Shown here in pieces: positions 52,743 to 61,739 of a DNA stretch of 64,000 bases. This DNA is from an uncultured Porphyromonas sp. (GTDB taxonomy: Bacteria > Bacteroidota > Bacteroidia > Bacteroidales > Porphyromonadaceae), in NCBI RefSeq assembly GCF_900541275.1, contig NZ_UQJH01000001.1, positions 1 to 64,000 of the forward strand, given 5' to 3'. Under the pieces are notes generated by a model. That model was not told where the DNA came from and made no database searches. It worked only from the letters and a program-made list of their open reading frames with translations. Each line of letters opens with the position of its first letter. Positions within the stretch are counted from its first letter, which is position 1. The translations under genes and the position numbers were made by a program.

Positions 52743-52778
52743 GCAGCCGTGAGGCTGCGTCACCCTCCCGTGAGGGAG
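52743..52778 (+). promoter_or_regulatory. Twin GTGA-loop hairpins in the rluB leader
   Basis: GCAGCC-GTGA-GGCTGC (52743-52758) and CTCCC-GTGA-GGGAG (52765-52778) are perfect stems with the same GNRA-type tetraloop, separated by 6 nt and ending 17 nt before the rluB start. Neither is followed by a T-run, so they are not terminators. They could bind a protein or ribosomal component, or stabilise the mRNA. Confidence 0.5.
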
Positions 52779-52795
52779 ATACAGATAAGTCTAAA

Positions 52796-54286
52796 ATGAA
52801 TAAAGACGATTACATGGACAAGGGGCCTCTCTACGATGATGACCCTGCTGATCGTCCTGAGAGACGCTCCTCGGCAACGGATAGCGACTATACCGGTCGC
52901 CCACGGTCTCAGTACCGCAGCAGACGAGCCGACTCGGATGATGACCAATCGGTGGGCATAAGGCGCCGCCGTCGCATCCGTGATATGCGTCCCGATGAGG
53001 GACCTGCCACCACCACCGACTACAGAAGGGAGAGAGGTGGTATCTCCGAGAGCTACGACTCCTACAGGCACCGTAGTAGCTTCTCTCGTCAAGATAGGAT
53101 GCCTGATCGTACGGATCGCCAGGATAGTGAGCCGGATACCGACTACAGAGCGAGGTACAAGCAGAGGTTTGAGAGCAATCGCAGGCTCTATGGTCAGTCC
53201 TATGCCGATGATCGTGAGTCAGACGAAGGCTCTTTCCACATCTCTACCGATGACCAAGATGAGAGACGCCCGAGTAGAGGACGCTCCTCCTACCGGTCCT
53301 ATGGTGATGATCAGGGACAGCGACGCCCCCAGGGCAGTCGTCCCTATCGTCGTGACCAAGGGGATAGACCCTCATATGGGCAGAGACCTCGCCGATCTTA
53401 TAATGACCAGGATGGAGAGCATCGTGGAGGGCGTCGCCCGAATGGTGCACGGGACAATCGCTCTCGAGGCGGTAGCTCCCCCCGTCAGTATGGTGGTCGT
53501 CAGGGAGGAAATATGGGTAAGCGTAAGCCGGCCCGCCCTACTTACGATCAGCCTGAGATAAGTACGGATGAGCCAATCCGGCTCAATAAGTTTATCGCCA
53601 ACTCCGGTGTCTGCTCTCGCCGTGAGGCGGATGATCTCATCGCTGCCGGTGCCGTGTTAGTCAATGGCACTCCAGTCACCACCCTTGGTACCAAGGTGAC
53701 GATCAATGACCGCGTCGAGGTCAATCGTCAGGAGGTGAAGCCGGAGAGCAAGGTCTATGTCCTGCTCAATAAGCCGCGCAACTGCGTCACCACATCAGAT
53801 GATCCGCAGGAGCGGATGACGGTCGTCAATCTTGTGCGTTCAGCTGCAAAGGAGCGTATCTACCCGGTGGGGAGACTTGACCGAAATACGACCGGTGTAC
53901 TCCTCCTCACCAACGATGGTGAGCTGGCTGCAAAGCTGGTCCATCCATCCTTTGAGAAGAAGAAGATCTACCACGCTTGGCTCGATAAGGAGGTCTCTCC
54001 CGAGGATATGCAGAAGCTGGCAGATGGGATAGAGCTTGAGGACGGTGAGATGCACGCCGATGCGATCAGCTACGTCACCGATGAGGATCACACTCAGGTG
54101 GGTATTGAGATCCACTCCGGTCGTAACCGCATCGTGCGTCGACTCTTCGAGGCACTGGGATACCGGGTGGTCAAGCTGGATCGGGTCTACTTTGCCGGTC
54201 TGACTAAGAAGAATCTCGGTCGCGGCAAGTGGCGCTACCTGACACAGGAAGAGGTGGATAACCTCAAGATGGGAGCATTTGAGTAA
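52796..54286 (+). CDS. rluB: RluB-type pseudouridine synthase with long disordered N-terminus
   Basis: A 496-residue protein. The C-terminal part (about 258-490) is a complete RsuA/RluB-family enzyme, with S4 RNA-binding domain (IRLNKFIANSGVCSRREADD) and catalytic Asp362 in PVGRLDRNTTGVLLL. KKIYHAWLDKEVSPEDM and GRNRIVRRLFEALGYRVVKL follow. It should convert a uridine in 23S rRNA to pseudouridine. The first 250 residues are low-complexity, rich in Arg, Asp, Ser, Tyr and Gly (for example RRRRRIRD, RGGSSPRQYGGRQGG), and probably disordered and RNA-binding. Such extensions occur in other Bacteroidota RluB proteins. asnS follows by 17 bp. Confidence 0.92.
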   Translation: MNKDDYMDKGPLYDDDPADRPERRSSATDSDYTGRPRSQYRSRRADSDDDQSVGIRRRRRIRDMRPDEGPATTTDYRRERGGISESYDSYRHRSSFSRQDRMPDRTDRQDSEPDTDYRARYKQRFESNRRLYGQSYADDRESDEGSFHISTDDQDERRPSRGRSSYRSYGDDQGQRRPQGSRPYRRDQGDRPSYGQRPRRSYNDQDGEHRGGRRPNGARDNRSRGGSSPRQYGGRQGGNMGKRKPARPTYDQPEISTDEPIRLNKFIANSGVCSRREADDLIAAGAVLVNGTPVTTLGTKVTINDRVEVNRQEVKPESKVYVLLNKPRNCVTTSDDPQERMTVVNLVRSAAKERIYPVGRLDRNTTGVLLLTNDGELAAKLVHPSFEKKKIYHAWLDKEVSPEDMQKLADGIELEDGEMHADAISYVTDEDHTQVGIEIHSGRNRIVRRLFEALGYRVVKLDRVYFAGLTKKNLGRGKWRYLTQEEVDNLKMGAFE

Positions 54287-54303
54287 GCAGATAAGAAAAC
54301 CTT

Positions 54304-55704
54304 ATGAAAAGAGTAAAGATAGTCGACCTCGTCAAGGATCCTAAGTACATCGGTCAGGAGGTCAATGTCAAGGGGTGGGTCCGCACAAAGAGAGGCAGTA
54401 AGTATGTCGCATTTATCGCTATGAATGACGGCTCCTCTGTGCACAACCTCCAGATCGTTGCCGACAAGAGCAAGATCAATGAGGAGCTGCTCAAGAAGAT
54501 CACTACCGGTGCCTGTCTCTCTGTAGACGGCAAGCTGGTAGAGAGTCAGGGTAAGGGGCAGACCGTAGAGGTACAGGCTGATGCCATCGAGATCTACGGC
54601 ACGGCAGACCCCGATACATACCCATTGCAGAAGAAGGAGCACACCTTTGAATTCTTGAGAGAGGTGGCTCACCTCCGTCCGAGGACCAATACCTTTGGTG
54701 CGGTCTTTCGCATCCGCCACAATATGGCTTATGCGATCCACAAGTACTTCCATGACAAGGGATTCGTCTACTTCCATACCCCGCTGATCACTGCCTCTGA
54801 TGCTGAGGGAGCCGGACAGATGTTCCAGGTGACGACTCTGGATGTAGCCAATCCGCCCCGCACCGAGGAGGGTGAAGTAGACTACAGTCAGGACTTCTTC
54901 GGTCAGGAGACCAACCTCACCGTCTCCGGTCAGCTGGAGGGCGAGCTTGCCGCCATGGGGCTGGGCGAGATCTACACCTTTGGTCCGACGTTCCGCGCTG
55001 AGGACTCGAATACCCCTCGCCACCTGGCAGAGTTTTGGATGATCGAGCCGGAGATGGCCTTCTACGACAATAACGACAATATGGACCTAGCTGAGGACTT
55101 CGTCAAGTACCTCATCCACTGGGCTCTGACGGAGTGCGCAGACGATGTGCAGTTCCTCAATGATACTTACGATGACACCCTCATCGAGCGGCTCCAGTTT
55201 GTCGACAATCAGCGCTTTGCCCGCATCACCTACACCGAGGGTGTGGAGGTGCTGGAGCAGGCGATCAAGGATGGGGTCAAGTTTGAGTTCCCCGTCTACT
55301 GGGGCTGTGACTTGGCGGCCGAGCATGAGCGCTACCTCGTAGAGAAGCACTACAAGAAGCCGGTGATGGTCACCGACTACCCGAAGGAGATCAAGGCCTT
55401 CTATATGAAGCAAAATGAGGATGGCAAGACCGTCCGTGGTATGGATGTGCTCTTCCCCCGTATTGGCGAGATCATGGGCGGATCCGAGCGTGAGGCAGAC
55501 CTCGCCAAGCTGACCAAGCGTTGTGAGGAGGTCGGGATCCCGCTGGAGGCGATGAATTGGTACCTTGACACGCGCCGCTTCGGAGCCTGCCCCCACAGTG
55601 GATTTGGTTTGGGCTTTGAGCGCTTGGTGCTCTTCGTCACAGGGATGTCCAATATCAGGGACGTCATCCCCTTCCCCCGCACCCCTAAGAATGCCAATTT
55701 CTAA
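54304..55704 (+). CDS. asnS: Asparaginyl-tRNA synthetase
   Basis: A 466-residue class II synthetase charging tRNA-Asn. It has an N-terminal OB-fold anticodon-binding domain (VNVKGWVRTKRGSKYVAFIAM), motif 2 in TFRAEDSNTPRHLAEFWMIE and motif 3 in GFGLGFERLVLFVTG. It lies 17 bp after rluB, so the two translation-related genes form an operon that ends at a strong terminator. Confidence 0.97.
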   Translation: MKRVKIVDLVKDPKYIGQEVNVKGWVRTKRGSKYVAFIAMNDGSSVHNLQIVADKSKINEELLKKITTGACLSVDGKLVESQGKGQTVEVQADAIEIYGTADPDTYPLQKKEHTFEFLREVAHLRPRTNTFGAVFRIRHNMAYAIHKYFHDKGFVYFHTPLITASDAEGAGQMFQVTTLDVANPPRTEEGEVDYSQDFFGQETNLTVSGQLEGELAAMGLGEIYTFGPTFRAEDSNTPRHLAEFWMIEPEMAFYDNNDNMDLAEDFVKYLIHWALTECADDVQFLNDTYDDTLIERLQFVDNQRFARITYTEGVEVLEQAIKDGVKFEFPVYWGCDLAAEHERYLVEKHYKKPVMVTDYPKEIKAFYMKQNEDGKTVRGMDVLFPRIGEIMGGSEREADLAKLTKRCEEVGIPLEAMNWYLDTRRFGACPHSGFGLGFERLVLFVTGMSNIRDVIPFPRTPKNANF

Positions 55705-55716
55705 TCGCTGATAAGC

Positions 55717-55752
55717 AAAAACCTCCGAGCCTTACGGTTCGGAGGTTTTTTT
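55717..55752. terminator. Bidirectional terminator after asnS
   Basis: ACCTCCGAGCC pairs with GGTTCGGAGGT around a TTAC loop, with an A-run before and TTTTTTT after. It serves asnS and the convergent GH123 gene. Confidence 0.92.
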
Positions 55753-55771
55753 ATGCTCAGAAAGGAGCTGC

Positions 55772-57526
55772 TCAGAGCGTCTCTATGATCTCTCTCGCCT
55801 CATTGATGATCCGGTCGGAGGTGTAGGAGGGGCTGAGCTTACTCTCATCAAAGAGCGAGAGCGCCTCATCGATCTTGGCGAGCGCCTGCCGGTCACCAGC
55901 GTACTGATGCCTCAGGGCTCTGATCTTGTCAAAAGCCTGGATCCCCCTCCTCAGCCGCTCGAAGCGGATCGAAGAGCGTACACCGGGGTAGACTAAGTAG
56001 GTGTCACCGGCAGCCCAGTTGCTGTATCGGCTGTCGAGAAGAGGCTGCTCCACCCAGCTATTGTACGCCCAGCGGAGGTAGCCGTCCAGCCCCTCGCGTG
56101 CGGCATACCATCCATACCACTCTCCGTCAGCAGCAGCGCTGAAGGTAAAGGTATTGGGTCGCGGCTCGGCACAGCAGGTGTAGAATGTGGTGATCTTCCC
56201 CTCGCTACGCCGCTTCGCCTTGAGCTCCTCGGAGTACTTGGCAGCCAGCCCCACGCAGTAGTAGTCGAGGTGATCCGACAGCTCCTCATGCAGCGCCCCG
56301 GCCATATGCACCTTCAGCTCCGGGTCCGCCTCCTGGATCAGGCGGAAGCACTCCTCCATCACCTCGGGAGATCGCTCATCCATAGCTATATAGGTCCTGT
56401 CGTTCCACCCCTTTGTCCTCAGGTGCTGCGCAAAGGAGCGAAGCATCGCAGACCAGAGCTCCGTGTAGGGCTCACTTCCCGGCTCAGCCTTGAGGTATTT
56501 GTACTCGCCACTCGCTTCATCAAAGTAGCGGAAGGAGAGCTCCCATGGGACCATAGAGAAGCAGGTGATCGCCCTGTCGATCCCGAGACCCATCATGAAG
56601 CTGACCCACTCGTCGAAGTGGGTGTAGTCGAAGTGCCACTTGCCGTCCCTCCCGAGCCGCCAGTCGATCATGGAGTCAAAGGGATCGTGCGTCTGACCAT
56701 TCCAGGGCTTGTATATGATTGATGCGGTGATCACCTTGCCCCCTGCGTCCCGGTACATCTCCATATAGGGGCGCATAATGCTGAAGTGCTCTTCGGACCA
56801 AGGAGTCACCCCATAGTATCTCGCTATGGAGTAGGGATTTTGCCACAGGTCAAGGAAGAAGTCACTCTTCTCGGGCAGTGCTCTCTCGTCCACCACCACC
56901 GACAGGGGCAGGGTCGCCAGCGTCCGATCACCATTACGTACCGTGACCGTTGCCCGATAGCTTCCCGCTCTTGCATCCCTCGGGATGTCTATTGAGAACC
57001 AGATAGGACGCGTCGTGCAGGGGGTGAGATCCAGTGAGCGGGCAAGGTGGTCGATCCCGTCTGCTACCAGTGTGGAGTCGAAGAGGGAGTGATCCGGTCG
57101 CTCACCACATCCTCCGAGTCCATCCTTATTGAGCTCATCCGTGAGCACATAGCGGACAAAGCCGGAGCCCGACTCGCCCTGAGGTGAGGGTATGACTGCG
57201 CCATCGCAGCTACGCAGCTCTGAGATCTCGTAGCTGAGTGCGGTGAGAGGGGTGGCGCTACTCACTACCGCTTGGGCGTAGACGCGCTCGCCTCGCCATC
57301 CGCTCAGCCGAATCTCTTTACTCGTCAGCCCGTCGGCCGGTCGCTCCTTGGGGTATCGGATGTCGATGCTTCCCCAGCCGATGACCGGGGCGCTCAGCGA
57401 CTCCCAGAGAGACCGGTCTGTCGGTGTGGGATTGGGTAGCTCCTGATAGCTCTCCACGGGATACTGACCATATGCGGTCGTGAGAGACAGCAGTCCTGCC
57501 AGGAGAGCGGTTATTCTCTTTCTCAT
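55772..57526 (-). CDS. GH123/DUF4091-type glycoside hydrolase
   Basis: A 584-residue exported protein with signal peptide (MRKRITALLAGLLSLTTAYG). An N-terminal beta-sandwich domain (about 45-220) precedes a TIM-barrel domain of the DUF4091/GH123 family, with the catalytic Asp-Glu pair in YIAMDERSPEVME near residue 380. The barrel also has FFLDLWQNPYSIARYYGV and YLRWAYNSWVEQP. Characterised GH123 members are beta-N-acetylgalactosaminidases; that activity is inferred here. ATG 57526 is preferred over a TTG at 57565, as it begins the signal peptide. Monocistronic. Confidence 0.85.
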   Translation of the reverse strand: MRKRITALLAGLLSLTTAYGQYPVESYQELPNPTPTDRSLWESLSAPVIGWGSIDIRYPKERPADGLTSKEIRLSGWRGERVYAQAVVSSATPLTALSYEISELRSCDGAVIPSPQGESGSGFVRYVLTDELNKDGLGGCGERPDHSLFDSTLVADGIDHLARSLDLTPCTTRPIWFSIDIPRDARAGSYRATVTVRNGDRTLATLPLSVVVDERALPEKSDFFLDLWQNPYSIARYYGVTPWSEEHFSIMRPYMEMYRDAGGKVITASIIYKPWNGQTHDPFDSMIDWRLGRDGKWHFDYTHFDEWVSFMMGLGIDRAITCFSMVPWELSFRYFDEASGEYKYLKAEPGSEPYTELWSAMLRSFAQHLRTKGWNDRTYIAMDERSPEVMEECFRLIQEADPELKVHMAGALHEELSDHLDYYCVGLAAKYSEELKAKRRSEGKITTFYTCCAEPRPNTFTFSAAADGEWYGWYAAREGLDGYLRWAYNSWVEQPLLDSRYSNWAAGDTYLVYPGVRSSIRFERLRRGIQAFDKIRALRHQYAGDRQALAKIDEALSLFDESKLSPSYTSDRIINEAREIIETL

Positions 57527-57641
57527 CGTTTCTTGGTTTGTGGATGGGTTTTTACTCAGAGACAAAGTTCGCTAAATTGTTTCTAATGGTTACTTTTCCT
57601 CTCCACCCCCTGCCATCCGGGGCAGTCTCTTGTAGGGGAGA

Positions 57642-57707
57642 CTGCAGTCCCGTAGGGATGGAACTGCAGTCCCGTAGGGCTGGGACTCCAGTCCCGTAGG
57701 GATGACA
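57642..57707 (+). repeat. 22-bp tandem repeat upstream of lepA
   Basis: Three consecutive 22-bp copies begin at 57642, 57664 and 57686, each containing CAGTCCCGTAGGG with a TCCC-GTA-GGGA mini-hairpin. A degenerate earlier copy with a 2-bp insertion lies at about 57620-57641. A related single copy, in the opposite orientation, is in the leader of the Sus-type operon (20321-20336). It lies 45 bp upstream of the lepA -7 box. Confidence 0.8.
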
Positions 57708-57751
57708 CCCCAGCCCGGTCTCGTTCGATCTGTAGCCAGTCGGAAATTAGG

Positions 57752-57759
57752 TAACTTTG
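57752..57759 (+). promoter_or_regulatory. lepA operon -7 box
   Basis: TAACTTTG matches TAnnTTTG, 25 bp before the lepA ATG. Confidence 0.7.
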
Positions 57760-57784
57760 TAGCTGATATATATTAGACCCTTAC

Positions 57785-59575
57785 ATGAAACATATACGAA
57801 ACTTCTGCATCATTGCTCACATTGATCACGGTAAGAGTACGCTTGCCGACCGACTGCTGGACTACACCAATACGGTCTCCAATCGCTCTGAAGATCAAGT
57901 GCTGGACAATATGGATCTAGAGCGTGAGCGTGGCATCACGATCAAGAGCCATGCGATACAGATGCGGTATGAGTATCAGGGCGAGGAGTATATACTCAAT
58001 CTCATCGACACCCCCGGACACGTCGACTTCTCGTACGAGGTGTCTCGCTCCATCGCTGCCTGCGAGGGGGCGCTGCTGGTGGTCGATGCCTCGCAGGGGG
58101 TGCAGGCGCAGACGATCTCCAATCTCTATATGGCGATCGAGCATGACCTGACGATCATCCCGGTGCTCAATAAGATTGACCTCGAGAGTGCCAATGTCGA
58201 CCTCGCCGGGGATGAGGTGATCGATCTCCTGGGCTGTGACCGGGAGGATATCCTCCTCGCCAGTGGCCGCTCCGGTGTCGGGATCAAGGAGATACTCGAT
58301 ACGATCGTGGAGAAGGTCCCCGCTCCTGTGGGTGATCCGGACGCTCCGCTGCAGGCGCTCATCTTTGACTCCGTATTCAATGCCTACCGTGGGATCATCG
58401 CTTACTACAAGGTCGTGAATGGATCGGTTCACACCGGAGAGCGGGTAAAATTTATGCAGACCAATACCGAGTACGATGCCGATGAGGTGGGTACTCTGGA
58501 GATGGATATGGTCCCCAAGCAGGAGGTGAAGTGTGGAGACGTGGGCTACATCATCTCGGGAATCAAGGACTCGGGTGAGGTAAAGGTAGGCGACACCATC
58601 ACCTCTGTGGAAAGTCCTGCTCAGGCACCGATCAAGGGCTTTGAGGAGGTGAAGCCGATGGTCTTCGCCGGCGTCTATCCGATAGCCCCGGAGGACTATG
58701 AGAACCTCAGGACCTCGCTTGATAAACTGAGGCTCAACGACGCCTCGCTGACCTTCTCCCCCGAGAGCTCTGCAGCCTTGGGATTTGGCTTCCGGTGCGG
58801 CTTCCTCGGTCTGCTCCATATGGAGATCGTCCAGGAGCGTCTCGACCGAGAGTACAATATGTCCGTCATCACCACGGTCCCCAACGTCTCCTATATGGTC
58901 TACACCCGTAAGGGGGACGTGATGGAGGTACACAACCCCTCCGGTCTCCCCGATCCCGCAGAGATCGACCATATCGAGGAGCCATACATCCGGGCGTCAA
59001 TCATCACGACGATGGACTACATCGGCCCGATCATCGAGCTCTGCCTCGCTAAGCGGGGGATCCTCATCAAGCAAAACTACCTCTATGGTAACCGGATGGA
59101 GTTGCTCTTCGATATGCCGCTCGGGGAGATCGTGATCGACTTCTACGACCGGCTCAAGAGCGTCTCCAGTGGGTATGCCTCCTTTGACTACCACGTCACC
59201 GACCTTCGCACCTCAGACCTCGTGCGGGTGGACATTCTCCTCAATGGTGAGCCGGTCGATGCCCTCAGTATGCTGACCTTTCGAGGTAATGCGCAGACGA
59301 TGGGACGGAAGTTCTGTGAGAAACTCAAGACGCTGATCCCAAGGCAGCAATTCGATATCGCTGTGCAGGCTGCTATCGGTGCCAAGGTGGTCGCCCGAGA
59401 GACGATCAAGGCGCTACGCAAGGATGTGACTGCGAAGTGCTATGGTGGTGACGTGAGCCGTAAGCGTAAGCTCCTCGAGAAGCAGAAGGAGGGAAAGAAG
59501 CGGATGAAGCGCATCGGCAAGGTGGAGGTGCCTCAGAAGGCCTTCCTCACGGTGCTTAAGCTGGACGAGGACTGA
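57785..59575 (+). CDS. lepA: Elongation factor 4
   Basis: A 596-residue translational GTPase that binds ribosomes and is thought to promote back-translocation or subunit biogenesis. The GTPase motifs are AHIDHGKST, ERERGITI, DTPGHVDF and NKIDLE, followed by EF-G-like domains. The LepA-specific C-terminal domain is marked by KCYGGDVSRKRKLLEKQKEG. The length is standard. dnaB follows by 20 bp. Confidence 0.97.
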   Translation: MKHIRNFCIIAHIDHGKSTLADRLLDYTNTVSNRSEDQVLDNMDLERERGITIKSHAIQMRYEYQGEEYILNLIDTPGHVDFSYEVSRSIAACEGALLVVDASQGVQAQTISNLYMAIEHDLTIIPVLNKIDLESANVDLAGDEVIDLLGCDREDILLASGRSGVGIKEILDTIVEKVPAPVGDPDAPLQALIFDSVFNAYRGIIAYYKVVNGSVHTGERVKFMQTNTEYDADEVGTLEMDMVPKQEVKCGDVGYIISGIKDSGEVKVGDTITSVESPAQAPIKGFEEVKPMVFAGVYPIAPEDYENLRTSLDKLRLNDASLTFSPESSAALGFGFRCGFLGLLHMEIVQERLDREYNMSVITTVPNVSYMVYTRKGDVMEVHNPSGLPDPAEIDHIEEPYIRASIITTMDYIGPIIELCLAKRGILIKQNYLYGNRMELLFDMPLGEIVIDFYDRLKSVSSGYASFDYHVTDLRTSDLVRVDILLNGEPVDALSMLTFRGNAQTMGRKFCEKLKTLIPRQQFDIAVQAAIGAKVVARETIKALRKDVTAKCYGGDVSRKRKLLEKQKEGKKRMKRIGKVEVPQKAFLTVLKLDED

Positions 59576-59595
59576 GAGAAACAGGAGATATAATT

Positions 59596-61158
59596 ATGTC
59601 TGATCAAGATACAACAGCCACTCCATCGGCACCTGTCCCGTCCCAAGGGGAGGCGACACCGCAGGACTCGACCTTTGTGAGAGAGGGACTCTCGCGCATC
59701 CTCGCCAGTCGTGTGCCGCCACACAACCTTGAGCTGGAGCGTACCGTACTTGGCGCTCTGATCCTTGAGCGGTCGGCTTTTGCCCAGATCGATGAGGTCT
59801 TGGTGAAGGACTGCTTTTACGATCCCAAGAATGCGATGATCTTCGAGGCTATCCAGCAGCTGACGCTGGAGGATAGCCCTGTAGACACGCAGACGGTGGT
59901 GGAGAAGCTGAAGCTCAATGGCACGCTCCGCTCTGTCGGGGGGATGGGCTATATCGCGACGCTCGCCTCGATCGTCAATAGTACCGCCGACCTACCATAC
60001 CATGCACGCATCCTCTATGATAAGATGGTGCAGCGCAACCTTATCTCCTTTGGTAACCGGGTGATCCAAAACTCCTTCGATGAGGAGATCGGGGTAGGGG
60101 ATCTCTTGCAGGACTCTGAGCAGGAGCTCTTCAATATTGCTCAGGGGATCAATAGCAACGAGATGAAGACCATCAAGGAGCTGTTGCCTAATACCCTGCA
60201 GGAGATCCGCAATGCTGCAGAGAGGAAGGATGGTATGAGCGGTGTGAATACCGGATTCCGGGACTTGGATGAGATCACCTTTGGCTGGCAGCCGACGGAC
60301 CTTGTGATCCTTGCTGCCCGTCCGGCGATGGGTAAGACCGCTTTTGCCCTCTCCATGGCTCTCAATATGGCCTTGGACTACAAGGTGCCCGTCGCATTCT
60401 TCTCCCTTGAGATGGGAGAGGATCAGCTGACGAAGCGTCTTATCTCGATGCACACCTCTATCCCCAATGAAGACATCAAGAGAGGAACACTCACCGACGA
60501 GCAGATGCATACGCTCTTCTACGGGCTGGGACCGATGGAGGAGGCGCCTATCATTATCGACGATACGGCAAGTATTTCGATCTTTGACCTGCGGTCACGA
60601 GTTCGTCGCTTAGTGCGCAAGCATCAAGTGCGGGTGGTCTTTATCGACTACCTGCAGCTGATGACAGCCAGTGGACTGAAGACAAATGCCAATCGCGAGC
60701 AGGAAGTGAGTACTATCTCCCGATCGCTGAAGCAACTCGCCAAGGAGCTCGGCATCACCATCATCGCCCTTTCGCAGCTTAATCGTGAGCTGGAGAAGCG
60801 GAATAAGGAGGGACGACGCCCACAGCTCTCAGATCTGCGTGAGTCGGGTGCGATCGAGCAGGATGCGGATATGGTCATCTTCATCCACCGACCTGAGTAC
60901 TACGGCATACTTACGGATGAGAACAATCGCGATATGAGAGGCTTGGCGCAGATCATCATCGCCAAGCACCGTAATGGTCGGGTGGGGGATGTCTACCTTC
61001 GCTTCGAGGGTGATCTCATCCGCTTCTCCTCTGCGCTGGATAGCAATATCAATGACGACTACCAGTCGACCTTCTCCTCAAGTATAAACGGTCCGTCTGT
61101 CGATGACCCGCTCTCGGGAGGTGGTTTCTCTGACGATCAAGGAGGGTTTACGATGTAA
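59596..61158 (+). CDS. dnaB: Replicative DNA helicase
   Basis: A 520-residue hexameric helicase that unwinds DNA at the replication fork. The N-terminal DnaB domain (about 35-140, PPHNLELERTVLGALILE) interacts with primase. The RecA-like ATPase domain has Walker A in ARPAMGKTAF (near 240), VFIDYLQLM and the arginine-finger region LRESGAIEQDADMVIFIHR. The C-terminal tail is acidic and glycine-rich. No intein is present. It follows lepA, with mscL downstream. Confidence 0.97.
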   Translation: MSDQDTTATPSAPVPSQGEATPQDSTFVREGLSRILASRVPPHNLELERTVLGALILERSAFAQIDEVLVKDCFYDPKNAMIFEAIQQLTLEDSPVDTQTVVEKLKLNGTLRSVGGMGYIATLASIVNSTADLPYHARILYDKMVQRNLISFGNRVIQNSFDEEIGVGDLLQDSEQELFNIAQGINSNEMKTIKELLPNTLQEIRNAAERKDGMSGVNTGFRDLDEITFGWQPTDLVILAARPAMGKTAFALSMALNMALDYKVPVAFFSLEMGEDQLTKRLISMHTSIPNEDIKRGTLTDEQMHTLFYGLGPMEEAPIIIDDTASISIFDLRSRVRRLVRKHQVRVVFIDYLQLMTASGLKTNANREQEVSTISRSLKQLAKELGITIIALSQLNRELEKRNKEGRRPQLSDLRESGAIEQDADMVIFIHRPEYYGILTDENNRDMRGLAQIIIAKHRNGRVGDVYLRFEGDLIRFSSALDSNINDDYQSTFSSSINGPSVDDPLSGGGFSDDQGGFTM

Positions 61159-61225
61159 TGACTGATTGGAAATGGGTAAGAATACTAATATTCAAGAATT
61201 TTTAATCGAAAACATAGATCACGAT

Positions 61226-61645
61226 ATGAGTATGATGAAAGAATTCAAGGAGTTTGCCATTCGTGGTAACGTCCTTGACATGGCTGTCGGTATTATCATC
61301 GGTGGAGCCTTCGGAAAGATTGTCTCCTCCTTTGTGAATGACGTGCTGATGCCTCCCCTTGGGATGCTCCTCGGGAAGGTGAATTTCTCTGACCTGAAGG
61401 TTGTCCTCAGCCCCGCCACTATGGGTACTGATGGCGAGATCCTGAAGCCGGAGTCGGCCATTATGTATGGACAATTCATCCAGACAGTGGTAGACTTCCT
61501 GATCATTGCTTGGGCGATCTTCTTAGTCGTCAAGGCTGTCAATAGCTTCAAGAAGAAGGAGGAGGAGAAGCCTGCTGAGCCGGCACCTACGCCTGAGGAT
61601 ATCCAGCTGCTCCGCGAGATACGTGATGAGCTGAAGAAGAAGTAA
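61226..61645 (+). CDS. mscL: Large-conductance mechanosensitive channel
   Basis: A 139-residue inner-membrane channel that opens under hypo-osmotic tension. The first membrane segment AIRGNVLDMAVGIIIGGAFG and the second (FLIIAWAIFLVVKAVN) match the family, and a Lys/Glu/Pro-rich cytosolic helix closes the protein (EDIQLLREIRDELKKK). ATG 61226 (MSMMKEFKEF) gives the usual length; the frame upstream to TTG 61166 adds 20 residues absent from the family. The ATGs at 61232 and 61235 are also possible. Confidence 0.95.
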   Translation: MSMMKEFKEFAIRGNVLDMAVGIIIGGAFGKIVSSFVNDVLMPPLGMLLGKVNFSDLKVVLSPATMGTDGEILKPESAIMYGQFIQTVVDFLIIAWAIFLVVKAVNSFKKKEEEKPAEPAPTPEDIQLLREIRDELKKK

Positions 61646-61669
61646 TCTCCTACCGGCTCAGACTAATGC

Positions 61670-61705
61670 AAAGAGGCTGCGTGCTTAATAGCACGCAGCC
61701 TCTTT
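61670..61705. terminator. Bidirectional terminator between mscL and flavodoxin
   Basis: A perfect 16-bp stem AAAGAGGCTGCGTGCT/AGCACGCAGCCTCTTT with a TAAT loop. It serves two convergent genes. Confidence 0.9.
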
Positions 61706-61739
61706 GCTAAATATAGAGGAATGATCTACGGATCAGCTA

